Below are positions 41,315 through 49,895 of a DNA stretch of 54,116 nt, piece after piece (within the stretch, counting starts at the first letter, position 1; each line of letters begins with the position of its first letter). A model generated the notes under the pieces. The model saw only the letters and a list, made by a program, of their open reading frames with translations, had not been told where the DNA came from and did not search any database. This DNA comes from CAVSCR01 sp963726575 (GTDB taxonomy: Bacteria > Actinomycetota > Actinomycetes > JAHEKZ01), in contig CAVSCR010000004.1 of NCBI GenBank assembly GCA_963726575.1, positions 1-54,116 on the forward strand. The letters are read 5' to 3'. The position numbers were made by a program, and so were the translations under genes.

Positions 41315-42286
41315 ATGAACTGGTTGCGCCACGGGGGCATCGCGGCCTTCATCGTGCGTCGGCTTCTGCTCGGGCTGCTCGTAATCTTCCTGGTGTCGCT
41401 GCTCGTCTTCCTCGCGACTCAGGCATTGGGCGATCCGGCGCGCGCGATCCTGGGCCGCGACGCCACGCCGGACCGGCTGGCAGCTCTGCAGAAGCAGCTC
41501 AACCTGGGCCACCCACTCGTTGAGCAGTACGTCAGCTGGCTTCGCGGTCTGTTCACCTTCAACCTGGGCAACTCGTTGGCCGCCCAGCAGCCGGTGACCC
41601 AGCTGCTGGGCGACCGGGTCATCAACTCAGCAGTCCTGGTGTTCGGCGCCGCCCTGATCTCGATCCCCCTCTCGGTGGCGATCGGCGCGTGGTCGGCCCT
41701 GCGCCGCGAGAAGGCGTTCGACAACGTGTCGTCGAACTCCATGCTGCTGCTGGCCGCCCTGCCCGAGTTCGTCGTGGCGCTGTTGCTGGTGATCCTTTTC
41801 GCCACGACGGTGTCCCACCTGCTGCCGGCGATCAGCTCGGTGCCTCCCGGTGAACGACCGTGGTCGCACCCGGCGATCCTGATTCTGCCGACTCTGACCC
41901 TGATCATCGCGGTCGCGCCGTACGTCGCGCGGATCATGCGGGCGTCGATGATCGAGGTGCTGGAGAGCGACTACATCGAGATGGCCCGTCTCAAGGGGCT
42001 GCCGGAGCGGACCGTTCTGGTGCGTCACGCGCTTCCCAACGCGATCGGTCCGGTCTTCCAGGTGATCGCGATCAGCCTGGCGTACCTCGCTGGTGGCATC
42101 GTGGTCATCGAGTTCGTCTTCAACTACCCCGGCATCGGCAGCCAGCTGCAGGACTCGGTGGTGAACCACGACATCCCGGTCGTACAGGCATTGGCCATGC
42201 TGATCGCCGCGATCTACGTCGTGTTGAACCTGCTCGCCGACATCGCGACGATCCTGGTCACCCCGAAGCTGAGGACGAACCTGTGA
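41315..42286 (+). CDS. ABC transporter permease (DppB type)
   Basis: A 323-residue membrane protein. An N-terminal helix (FIVRRLLLGLLVIFLVSLLVFL split by charge) is followed by the DppB extracellular domain and five more helices. The coupling loop is RIMRASMIEVLESDYIEMARLKGLPERTVLVRHALPNA (around residues 208-245), with the standard ARxKGL form. It pairs with the DppC-type subunit encoded next. The ATG at 41315 lies 16 bases after the binding-protein gene; the longer open frame is not used. Confidence 0.95.
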   Translation: MNWLRHGGIAAFIVRRLLLGLLVIFLVSLLVFLATQALGDPARAILGRDATPDRLAALQKQLNLGHPLVEQYVSWLRGLFTFNLGNSLAAQQPVTQLLGDRVINSAVLVFGAALISIPLSVAIGAWSALRREKAFDNVSSNSMLLLAALPEFVVALLLVILFATTVSHLLPAISSVPPGERPWSHPAILILPTLTLIIAVAPYVARIMRASMIEVLESDYIEMARLKGLPERTVLVRHALPNAIGPVFQVIAISLAYLAGGIVVIEFVFNYPGIGSQLQDSVVNHDIPVVQALAMLIAAIYVVLNLLADIATILVTPKLRTNL

Positions 42287-43194
42287 GCACCCCCGACCAG
42301 GTCATCATCGACCAGTTCCCAGACTTGCCCGCTGCTGGCCCGCCGGTCCGCGCGAAGTCGTTGCTGCGCCGCTCACTTCGGCTGCGCCGTACGCAGATCG
42401 GCCTCGGCCTGATCCTGTTCGTCGTGGCCCTGGCCGTCTTCGGCCCGCTGCTGGCCCCGTACGCATCTGATGAGTTCCGGGGCATCCCGAGCTCCTCCCC
42501 TGGTGGGGCCAACGGCCTGTTCGGCACCGACTACCTCGGGCAGGACATCTGGAGCCGGTTCCTGCACGGCGGCCTCGACATCCTGATCACGGCGACCATC
42601 GCCACTGCGGTCGGTCTGATCATCGGGGTGGTCGTCGGGCTCGTGGCCGCCTACTCCCGCAACGCACTCGACGACGTCCTGATGCGCGCGATGGACGTCA
42701 TCATGGCGTTCCCGCAGATCATGTTGGCGCTCGTCGCGGTGAGCCTGCTCGGCGCGCACACCTGGCTGATCCTGGCCGCGATCGCGTTGACCACTGCTCC
42801 GCGCGTTGCCCGCGTCGCGCGTGGATCGGCGCTGCCGGTGGTCGAGCGCGACTTCGTGGCCGCCACCGAGGCCATGGGTCTCTCGCGCGTACGCATCATC
42901 ACCGGCGAGCTGTTCCCCAACATCCTCGGCCCGATGATGGTCGAGGCAAGCCTGCGACTGACCTACTCGATCGGCGTCATCGCCGCACTCGCGTTCCTCG
43001 GGCTGGCGCCCAACCCGAACAACCCCAACTGGGGCTCGATGATCCAGCAGAACCAGTTGACCCTGTCGACGCAGCCGTGGGGCGCATTGCTGCCGATCAT
43101 GGCAATCGCGCTGCTGACCATCGGCACCGGACTGTTCGGCGACGGCATTGCCCGCACTGCCGCCGGCATCGACCGGGAGCGGGTCGACGAGTGA
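42283..43194 (+). CDS. ABC transporter permease (DppC type)
   Basis: A 303-residue membrane protein. A cytoplasmic tail of about 40 residues leads to the first helix (IGLGLILFVVALAVFGPLLAPY), then the HPFGTD-like block here NGLFGTDYLGQDIWSR near 81, and the coupling segment LPVVERDFVAATEAMGLSRVRIITGELFPNI near 185. It is the second channel subunit. The GTG overlaps the DppB stop and its own stop overlaps the ATPase start, both as GTGA. Confidence 0.95.
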   Translation: MSTPDQVIIDQFPDLPAAGPPVRAKSLLRRSLRLRRTQIGLGLILFVVALAVFGPLLAPYASDEFRGIPSSSPGGANGLFGTDYLGQDIWSRFLHGGLDILITATIATAVGLIIGVVVGLVAAYSRNALDDVLMRAMDVIMAFPQIMLALVAVSLLGAHTWLILAAIALTTAPRVARVARGSALPVVERDFVAATEAMGLSRVRIITGELFPNILGPMMVEASLRLTYSIGVIAALAFLGLAPNPNNPNWGSMIQQNQLTLSTQPWGALLPIMAIALLTIGTGLFGDGIARTAAGIDRERVDE

Positions 43195-45038
43195 GCGCCG
43201 AGCCGCTGTCCACGCCCGCGTCGCCCGGTGTGCCGCACGCCGCGGTCACGGTCGAGGACCTGCAGATCGCCACGACCGCCGGCACGCCGGTGGTCATGGG
43301 GGTCTCCTTCGAGATCGTCCCCGGGGAGGTGCTCGGCGTCGTCGGAGAGTCCGGTTCCGGCAAGACGACGGTGGGGCTTGCCCTGCTCGGCCACGCCCGC
43401 CGTGGCCTGAAGATCACCGGCGGGTCGATCCGGCTCGGCGACCAGAGCATCCTCGACATGGACGACGAGCAACTGCGGGCGTTGCGCGGGTCGTTGGTCT
43501 CCTACGTCCCGCAGGACCCTGCGTCGTCCCTCAACCCGGCGCTGCGGGTCGGCCTGCAACTGCGCGAGGTGCTGCAGGCGCACGGGTCGGGCAGCGACAA
43601 GGACAACGACGCGCGGATCGCGGAGATGATGCGCGAGGTCGCGCTGCCCGACGATCCGACCTACCTGCGCCGGTACCCGCACGAGCTGTCCGGTGGTCAG
43701 CAGCAGCGGATCGGGCTCGCCATGGCCTTTGCCAACCGACCCCGGCTGATCGTGCTGGACGAGCCGACCACCGGGCTTGACGTCACCACACAGGCGACGG
43801 TGCTGGCGACGGTGCGCGATCTGGCAGCCGCCCACGGCGTGGCCGCGCTGTACGTCAGCCACGACCTCGCCGTCGTGGCTGCGCTGGCCCGCCGGGTGGC
43901 GGTGATGTACGCCGGACGGATCGTGGAGCTCGGGCTCGCCGAGCAGCTGTTCGACTCTGCGGCGCATCCCTACACCCGTCGCCTCATCGGCGCGATCCCG
44001 CGACTGACTGGCGGGCGTCGCCTGGTGGGCATTCCCGGGTACGCGCCGTCACCGGCCAAGCGACCCAGCGGGTGTGCCTTCGGCCCTCGCTGCGACCTGC
44101 ACATCGACGCGTGCGACACCGAGGTGCCGGCGCTCACGCTCGTGGGGACCGAGCATGCTGCGCGGTGCATCCGGGCCGAGGAGGTCAGCAAGCAGGCGCC
44201 GATCACGACCGGCAACCCGGCCGACGTCACCGTCGGCGACAATGCCGTGCTCACCCTGGACAACGTGGTGGCCTACTACGGCAAGGCCGAGGTGCTGCAC
44301 TCGATCAACCTGACGCTGGAGGCCAACCAGTGCCTGGCCGTCGTCGGTGAGTCAGGGTCGGGCAAGACGACCACGGCGCGGTCGATCGCCGGGCTGCACC
44401 GCAACTGGACCGGCGAGATCCGGCTGGGCGACAAGCCGCTGGAGACCTCCGCGCGTGCCCGGTCGCTGGAGACCCGGCGTCAGATCCAGTACATCTTCCA
44501 GAACCCGTACGGCTCGCTGAACCCGCGCAAGACGGTGGGGGAGTGCATCCGTCAGCCGTTGTCGATCTTCAAGATCGCTTCCGGGCGGCAAGCCGACACA
44601 CTGGTCGGGGAGATGCTCGAACAGGTGTCGCTGTCGGCCAGCTACGCCAGCCGGTATCCCGACCAGCTCTCCGGCGGCGAGCGTCAGCGCGTGGCCATCG
44701 CGCGCGCGTTGATCTCCAAGCCGTCGGTGCTCATCTGCGACGAGGTCACCTCCGCACTCGACGTGAGTGTGCAGGCGGCCATCGTCGATCTGCTCGGGAA
44801 GCTGCAGCGCGAGCTCGGGCTGTCGATGGTGTTCGTCACGCACAACCTCCCGCTGGTCCGCTCGATCGCCCAGAAGGTCGCCGTGCTGGCCGACGGCTCG
44901 ATCGTGGAGTACTCAGCGACCGCCGACATCTTGGCCAACCCGCAGCAGCCCTACACCCAGGAACTGATCGCCAACACGCCGTCGCTCGAGGTCGCTGAGG
45001 CCGAGGCGGCGGCCCAGGGCACCGTTCCGCCCGCGTGA
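43191..45038 (+). CDS. Fused ABC ATPase (DppD-DppF type)
   Basis: A 615-residue protein with two ATPase domains in one chain. Domain 1 has Walker A GESGSGKTT near residue 52, signature LSGGQQQRI and DEPTTGLDV; domain 2 has GESGSGKTT near 386, LSGGERQRV and DEVTSALDV. Between them lies the oligopeptide-transporter C-terminal cysteine region (GCAFGPRCDLHIDACD...RCI), which in this family binds an iron-sulfur cluster or metal. Fusion of D and F subunits is common. The GTG and the stop both overlap neighbours, and the following gene is the sulfatase, showing tight coupling. Confidence 0.95.
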   Translation: MSAEPLSTPASPGVPHAAVTVEDLQIATTAGTPVVMGVSFEIVPGEVLGVVGESGSGKTTVGLALLGHARRGLKITGGSIRLGDQSILDMDDEQLRALRGSLVSYVPQDPASSLNPALRVGLQLREVLQAHGSGSDKDNDARIAEMMREVALPDDPTYLRRYPHELSGGQQQRIGLAMAFANRPRLIVLDEPTTGLDVTTQATVLATVRDLAAAHGVAALYVSHDLAVVAALARRVAVMYAGRIVELGLAEQLFDSAAHPYTRRLIGAIPRLTGGRRLVGIPGYAPSPAKRPSGCAFGPRCDLHIDACDTEVPALTLVGTEHAARCIRAEEVSKQAPITTGNPADVTVGDNAVLTLDNVVAYYGKAEVLHSINLTLEANQCLAVVGESGSGKTTTARSIAGLHRNWTGEIRLGDKPLETSARARSLETRRQIQYIFQNPYGSLNPRKTVGECIRQPLSIFKIASGRQADTLVGEMLEQVSLSASYASRYPDQLSGGERQRVAIARALISKPSVLICDEVTSALDVSVQAAIVDLLGKLQRELGLSMVFVTHNLPLVRSIAQKVAVLADGSIVEYSATADILANPQQPYTQELIANTPSLEVAEAEAAAQGTVPPA

Positions 45039-46591
45039 GCGGACGCCGCCAGCCGAACATTCTGGTCGTGATGGCCGACCAGCTGGCTCCCGCCGCGTTG
45101 CCGTTCCACGGCGACCCGGTCACGCTCGCGCCGGCGATGGCGTCACTGGCTCAGAGCGGGGTCGTGTTCGACGCGGCGTACACGCCGAGCCCGCTGTGTG
45201 CACCGGCGCGCGCCTCGCTCATGACGGGTCGACTGCCGTCGCGGACGACCACCTATGACAATGCAGCACCGTTCTCCTCCGACCTGCCGACGTTCGCCCA
45301 CTACCTGCGGACCGCCGGCTACCGCACGGCGCTGGTCGGCAAGATGCACTTCTGCGGCCCCGATCAGCTGCACGGCTTCGAGGAGCGATTGACCACCGAC
45401 ATCTACCCCGCCGACTTCGGGTGGACCCCCGACTGGGGTGACCCTGACCATCGTCCCCACTGGTACCACGACATGTCCTCGGTGGTGGATGCCGGGACAT
45501 GTGTGAGGTCGAACCAGCTCGACTTCGACGACGAGGTGGCGTTCGCAGCGAAGCGTCTGCTCTACGACCACGCGCGTTCCGCCGACGACCGGCCCTTCTG
45601 CTTCGTGGTCTCCTTCACCCACCCCCATGACCCGTACGCGATCCCGCAGGAGTGGTGGGACCGCTACGCCGATGCCGACATCCCGATGCCGGTGCACGGT
45701 TACGACGCCTCGTCGGCCACGCCACACGAGCAGCGACTGCGTCAGGTCTGCGCCCTCGACCAGGTCGAGCCGGACGACGAGCAGGTGCGGGCTGCCCTGC
45801 GTGCCTATCGCGGGGCCATCTCGTACGTCGACGACTTGATCCAGCACCTGCTGGACGCGTTGCAGGAAACCGGCCAGGACGATGACACGGTGGTGGTCCT
45901 CACCAGCGACCACGGCGACATGCTGGGCGAGCGTGGTCTCTGGTACAAGATGGCTTTCTTCGAGGGCTCGGCACGAGTTCCGTTGGTCGTCCGTGCGCCG
46001 GGCCGGTTCGCTCCGCGCCGCGTCGCCGTACCGGTGTCGACGATCGACCTGCTCCCCACCCTCGTCGGCCTGGCCAACGGCGGTGACCTGTCCGGCGTGG
46101 TGGACGACCTCGACGGCTCCAGCCTGTTGCCGCTGCTGGCCGGTGACGCTGGAGCCGACGACGCACGCGGGCCGGTGCTGTGCGAGTACCTGGCGGAGGG
46201 AGCGATCGCTCCGATCGTCATGGTGCGCCAGGGGGACCTGAAGCTGGTGCGCTCGCCGTCGGACCCCGACCAGCTCTACGACGTGTCCGTGGACCCGTTG
46301 GAGCGCATGAACCTCGTCGGGGCCGACCGCTACGCCGACGCCTACCTGGATCTGGTGGCCGTCGCCGAGCAGCGATGGGACCTCGATGAGCTCGACGCTC
46401 AGGTGCGTCTGAGTCAGCGGCGACGGCTCGCGGTGAGCGCAGCATTGGACCACGGTGCACCGCCGGCGTGGGACTACACGCCGGCGGCCGACGGTTCGCG
46501 TCAGTACATCCGCAACCACATGGACCTGGGCGAGCTGGAAACCCGGGCCCGCTTCCCGAGAGTGGCTGGTGTCACGTCCACCGACCCATGA
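45035..46591 (+). CDS. betC: Choline-sulfatase
   Basis: A 518-residue type I sulfatase. The active-site block is C55-A-P-A-R, where the cysteine would become formylglycine; the metal site includes D15-Q16 (MADQ) and SDHGDMLGERG near 290. The choline-sulfatase-specific C-terminal domain is present: QRRRLAVSAALDHGAPPAWDY, then SRQYIRNHMDLGELETRARFPRV (parts of residues 450-512). The enzyme splits choline-O-sulfate to choline and sulfate in the cytoplasm; there is no signal peptide. It is coupled to the Opp-type importer by a GTGA overlap, so the substrate probably arrives through it. It ends four bases before the convergent FAD gene. Confidence 0.93.
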   Translation: MSGRRQPNILVVMADQLAPAALPFHGDPVTLAPAMASLAQSGVVFDAAYTPSPLCAPARASLMTGRLPSRTTTYDNAAPFSSDLPTFAHYLRTAGYRTALVGKMHFCGPDQLHGFEERLTTDIYPADFGWTPDWGDPDHRPHWYHDMSSVVDAGTCVRSNQLDFDDEVAFAAKRLLYDHARSADDRPFCFVVSFTHPHDPYAIPQEWWDRYADADIPMPVHGYDASSATPHEQRLRQVCALDQVEPDDEQVRAALRAYRGAISYVDDLIQHLLDALQETGQDDDTVVVLTSDHGDMLGERGLWYKMAFFEGSARVPLVVRAPGRFAPRRVAVPVSTIDLLPTLVGLANGGDLSGVVDDLDGSSLLPLLAGDAGADDARGPVLCEYLAEGAIAPIVMVRQGDLKLVRSPSDPDQLYDVSVDPLERMNLVGADRYADAYLDLVAVAEQRWDLDELDAQVRLSQRRRLAVSAALDHGAPPAWDYTPAADGSRQYIRNHMDLGELETRARFPRVAGVTSTDP

Positions 46592-46594
46592 CGA

Positions 46595-48202
46595 TCACTG
46601 CACTGAACGACTCAGTGCGGCGCGGTCCTTCAGGATCGCCTGGCTGGCCAACCTCGCCGGGGCTCCCATGACGCAGCCGCCGGGGTGGGTGCCGGACCCG
46701 CACTGGTAGTAGCCCTCGATCGGCGTCTTGTACTGCGACCAGCCGGGGGCCGGCCGGAAGAAGTACATCTGCGGGGCGAGGAAGTCGCCGGCGTAGATGT
46801 TGCCCTCGGTGAGCCCGACGACACGTTCGATGTCGAGCGGCGTCACGACCTCGCGATGGAGCACGAGGTCGCCGAAGCCGGGGAAGAACGACTCCAGCGT
46901 CGCCTGCACGGTGTCACCGAAGCGCTCGCGTTCGGTATCCCAGTCGCTGCCCTTGAGGTGGTAGGGCGCGTACTGGACGAAGCACGACATGACGTGCTTA
47001 CCCGGAGGTGCCATGTCGGGGTCGAGGAACGACTGGACGCAACAGTCGAGATAGGGGCGTTCGCTGTACCAGCCGTACTTGGAGGCGTCGTACGCCCGCT
47101 CGAGGTACTCGATCGACGGGCCGATACTGATGAACCCGCGGTACTGGTCGGTGCGCTTGGCCAGGGCCGGGTACACCGGATGGCTGTCGAGCGCGAAGTT
47201 CACCTTGGCACTGGTGCCGTTGAACTGGAAGCGGTTGATGCTCTCGACCAGGTCGCTCGGCAGCTCGCGCGGGTCGACCAGCTCGGTGAACGTGCGTCGT
47301 GGGTCGAGTGCACTCACGACGATGTCGGCGTGGAACTCCGTGCCGTCGACCAGGACGACGCCGGTGGCTCGGCCGTCCTTGGTGATCACGTGATCGACGG
47401 CCGCCTCGAGTCGGATCTGCGCGCCGTTGGCCTGAGCCGCCGCGGCGAGGATCTGGGTGAACCCACCGTTGCCGCCCTTGTGGAACGACCAGGTGCCGAG
47501 GTTCCCGTCGTGCTCGCCCATCGCCATCATCAGGAACACCAGGCCCGAGCCTGCCGACATCGGACCGACCTTGGTGCCCGTGGTCGAGCCCGCGGCGAGG
47601 TGGCCCTTGATGATCTCGGACTCGAAGTAGTCGTCAAGGAAGTCCGAGATGCTGCCCGTGAGCAGCCGCACGGTGTCGTGGATCACCTTCGGCTCGGCCG
47701 ATCCGAGATGTCCCAGCAGCCACGCGACGTCTTCGGCGTCCTCCGGGGTTTTGCCGAAGATGTTGGGGGGCGGCTTGTCGAACAGCGGACGCAGCAGCTG
47801 CAGGACGCGGGTGAGGTCGTGGTCGAACCTGTCCATGGCGTCGGCATCGCGCGGACTGTGGCGCATGATCTCGCGGATGTTCTCGTCGCGGTCCGGCCCG
47901 AGCAACAGGTAGTCGCCGTTCTCCATGGGCGCGAACGTCGTCGGCATGTAGATCGGGTTGAAGCCGTGCCGCACCAGCTCGAGCTCGTGCACGATGACCG
48001 GTCGGATCAGGCTCAGCGCGTAGGAGAAGGTGGTGAAGCTGAACCCCGGGTGGAGCTCCTCGGTGATCGCCGCGCCGCCGACCAGGTCGCGGCGCTCCAG
48101 GATCACCGTGTTCAGGCCGGCCTTGGCGAGATAGGCACCGTTGACCAGGCCGTTGTGGCCCCCACCGATGACGATGGCGTCGTAGCGGTTGGCGTCGGTC
48201 AT
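46595..48202 (-). CDS. FAD-dependent oxidoreductase (phytoene-desaturase-like)
   Basis: A 535-residue flavoprotein. It begins with IVIGGGHNGLVNGAYLAKAG (near residue 10) and GGAAITEE, the amine-oxidase/phytoene-desaturase FAD fold. Near residue 280 is GGFTQILAAAAQANGAQIR, and near the end GSGTHPGGCVMGAP, both typical of CrtI-like proteins. The function is unlikely to be carotenoid synthesis, because no carotenoid genes are near. It overlaps the GcvT-like gene by ATGA, so I infer an oxidase or demethylase working with a folate-linked methyl or methylene transfer. The substrate could be a methylated amine from the choline route; this is not shown by the sequence. Confidence 0.87.
   Translation of the reverse strand: MTDANRYDAIVIGGGHNGLVNGAYLAKAGLNTVILERRDLVGGAAITEELHPGFSFTTFSYALSLIRPVIVHELELVRHGFNPIYMPTTFAPMENGDYLLLGPDRDENIREIMRHSPRDADAMDRFDHDLTRVLQLLRPLFDKPPPNIFGKTPEDAEDVAWLLGHLGSAEPKVIHDTVRLLTGSISDFLDDYFESEIIKGHLAAGSTTGTKVGPMSAGSGLVFLMMAMGEHDGNLGTWSFHKGGNGGFTQILAAAAQANGAQIRLEAAVDHVITKDGRATGVVLVDGTEFHADIVVSALDPRRTFTELVDPRELPSDLVESINRFQFNGTSAKVNFALDSHPVYPALAKRTDQYRGFISIGPSIEYLERAYDASKYGWYSERPYLDCCVQSFLDPDMAPPGKHVMSCFVQYAPYHLKGSDWDTERERFGDTVQATLESFFPGFGDLVLHREVVTPLDIERVVGLTEGNIYAGDFLAPQMYFFRPAPGWSQYKTPIEGYYQCGSGTHPGGCVMGAPARLASQAILKDRAALSRSVQ
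46600..46618. terminator. Small hairpin between convergent genes
   Basis: GCACTGA-ACGAC-TCAGTGC, a perfect 7-base stem, lies just beyond the betC stop, within the last codons of the opposite FAD gene. It has no U-run and is short, so it is only a candidate bidirectional terminator. Confidence 0.35.
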
Positions 48203-49404
48203 GTCATCGAGGTCTTTCGCTCGGGGTTGAAGAACGGCAGCGTGGTCACGGCTCCCGGTGCCGTCGTGTAGACGTGGTTGACAGTCTGCTCGACGCCAAT
48301 CGGTGTGCCGGGTGTGGCGAGCTCGGGCCGCACCCGCGCGATTCCGATGTGCGACTGCAGCATGGGGGAGTAGACGTAGCTGGTGGCGTAGCCGGCGCGG
48401 CCGCCGTCGGCGTCGTAGAGCATGGTCTCCCAGGCGGCCGGCGGCCCGTCCCTGGGTGGGATGAGGTCCTCGTCGTAGAACATTCGGTCGTATTCTTCCC
48501 AGTCGACCACCAGGCCGACGGTCTTCCAGCGTGATGCTCGGTTCGCCCGCTCCGACAGGATCGCCCGACGTCCGACGAACCGGCGAGAGTCGTCCTCGAT
48601 CCCCTTGAGCAGCCAGCCGAATCCGAGCTCGTCGGGGGTGAATCGTTCGTGGTCGTTGAACGCGAGGCGGCTGGACGTGAACTCGGTCCCGATCAGTGAC
48701 AGGCCAGCCTCGATCCGCAGCGCGTTGAGGGCCTGGTCGCCGAACGGACGCATCCGGTGCGGCACGCCCGCCTCCCACACCGCGTCGAAGACCGCAAGTG
48801 CGTCGTCGGCGGGAATCAGCAGCTCGAACCCCAGGTCGCCACTGAAACCGGTGCGGCTGACCGAGACCTCGCAGCCGGCGATCTTGGTGGGTGCCTGCGC
48901 GAAGTAGCGCAGCTCGTTGACCTCGGGTGCGATCGGCGCCAGCGCGGCACGGGCGCGCGGACCTTGGACGGCCAGCATCGCGTACTGCGTCGACACTTCT
49001 TCCACGGCGACCTGCAACGAGCCGATCTGGTTCTGCAGGAACGACAGGTTCGGCTCGGCCGCCGTCAGGAGGAAGTCGTTGGCCGACTGGCGGAACACGA
49101 CGCCGTCCTCGAGCACGTAGCCTCGGTCGTCGCACCACACCGTGTACTGGGCTCGCCCCGGTCGACAGGTGCGGATGTCGCGCGCGAGGATGCCGCCGAG
49201 GAACCGCTCGGCGTCGAGGCCGGAGATCGAGTACTTGTACAGCGGGGAGGCGTCGAAGAAGCCGACCGCGTTACGGACCCCGAAGTACTCGTGCTTGACC
49301 GCTGAGTCGTACTGCGTGGCCGACAGGTAGCCCGACCAGTGCGACCAGAGCTGGGTAGTGTTGAGCTCAGACAGACGCGGGTGGAACGGCGTGGTCTTGA
49401 CCAT
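48199..49404 (-). CDS. GcvT-family aminomethyltransferase/demethylase
   Basis: A 401-residue GcvT-fold protein. Family marks are EYFGVRNAVGFFDASPLYKYSISG near residue 40, YTVWCDDRGYVLEDGVVFR near 87 (folate-site aspartate region), LAVQGPRARAAL near 143, RTGFSGDLGFELLIP near 185, and ALNALRIEAGLSLIG near 225. The family moves one-carbon units from amines or sulfonium compounds to tetrahydrofolate, as in glycine cleavage, dimethylglycine oxidation or DMSP demethylation. It stands apart from any glycine-cleavage genes and is coupled to an FAD oxidoreductase, so a demethylase role is favoured. The substrate is undefined. The start ATG at 49404 lies upstream of the divergent DUF4242 gene. Confidence 0.88.
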   Translation of the reverse strand: MVKTTPFHPRLSELNTTQLWSHWSGYLSATQYDSAVKHEYFGVRNAVGFFDASPLYKYSISGLDAERFLGGILARDIRTCRPGRAQYTVWCDDRGYVLEDGVVFRQSANDFLLTAAEPNLSFLQNQIGSLQVAVEEVSTQYAMLAVQGPRARAALAPIAPEVNELRYFAQAPTKIAGCEVSVSRTGFSGDLGFELLIPADDALAVFDAVWEAGVPHRMRPFGDQALNALRIEAGLSLIGTEFTSSRLAFNDHERFTPDELGFGWLLKGIEDDSRRFVGRRAILSERANRASRWKTVGLVVDWEEYDRMFYDEDLIPPRDGPPAAWETMLYDADGGRAGYATSYVYSPMLQSHIGIARVRPELATPGTPIGVEQTVNHVYTTAPGAVTTLPFFNPERKTSMT

Positions 49405-49510
49405 GCGAAGGGCTCCCGGGTGATCCGGCCGACGTTGGAGTCACCCTATTCAGTCCTCCGAGTCGACACGGCGTCGTCGGCCGGAAATTGCCCGAGCACC
49501 TGGCGTCGGA

Positions 49511-49541
49511 TGGGGGTCGAGCGACCCAACCTGGGGGTCGA
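49511..49541. promoter_or_regulatory. Two 10-base direct repeats 21 bases apart
   Basis: TGGGGGTCGA occurs at 49511-49520 and 49532-49541. The 21-base spacing equals two helical turns, so one protein could bind both on one DNA face. The first is part of GGGTCG-AG-CGACCC. They lie in the 226-base divergent region between the gcvT-like and DUF4242 genes, which otherwise shows nothing I can name. Confidence 0.5.
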
Positions 49542-49630
49542 CTCCCGATCCCCGCGTCGTCCGCTCGCTTCTACCGTGCTCGTGACTGGTCGACCGCGCA
49601 GAGGCCGACCCGAGCCGGAAGGACACAGCG

Positions 49631-49880
49631 ATGCCGCTGTACATGGACGTTCACACGATCGAGGGTGGCGTGGGGTTCGACGACGTCGCCAAGGCCCACA
49701 TGGCCGACCTGGACAAGCAGGGCTCCTACGACGTCAGGGACCTGCGCTACTGGGTCTCCCCGGACCAGGGCAAGGTGTTCCGCCTCGTCGAGGCGCCGTC
49801 GGCGGCGGCGGCGCACCGTTCACCGTGAGGCTCACGGACTCGTGGCGCAGGACGTGTTCGAGGTGCAGGAAGGCGTATAG
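49631..49880 (+). pseudogene. DUF4242 (nickel-binding-like) protein, frameshifted
   Basis: A small gene split by one base. The start encodes MPLYMDVHTIEGG and continues to RYWVSPDQGKVFRLVEAPSAAAA; the frame then ends at 49828. In the next frame the sequence continues TVHREAHGLVAQDVFEVQEGV, the expected C-terminus of DUF4242 proteins, to a stop at 49880. One extra base lies near 49800-49816, around a GGC repeat that is prone to slippage. Whole, it would be about 82 residues, resembling small actinomycete nickel-binding proteins. GAAGGA precedes the ATG by eight bases. It is a pseudogene if the base is real. Confidence 0.8.
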
Positions 49881-49895
49881 CTCGGCTGTGCCGGC

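Noticed and set aside
46685..48271. Long plus-strand open frame opposite the FAD gene
   Set aside because: Low-complexity Val/Glu/Arg translation with no motif; the minus strand encodes a full flavoprotein there.
49631..49880. Programmed frameshift in DUF4242
   Set aside because: No slippery heptamer or downstream pseudoknot is apparent; a repeat indel or sequencing error is simpler.
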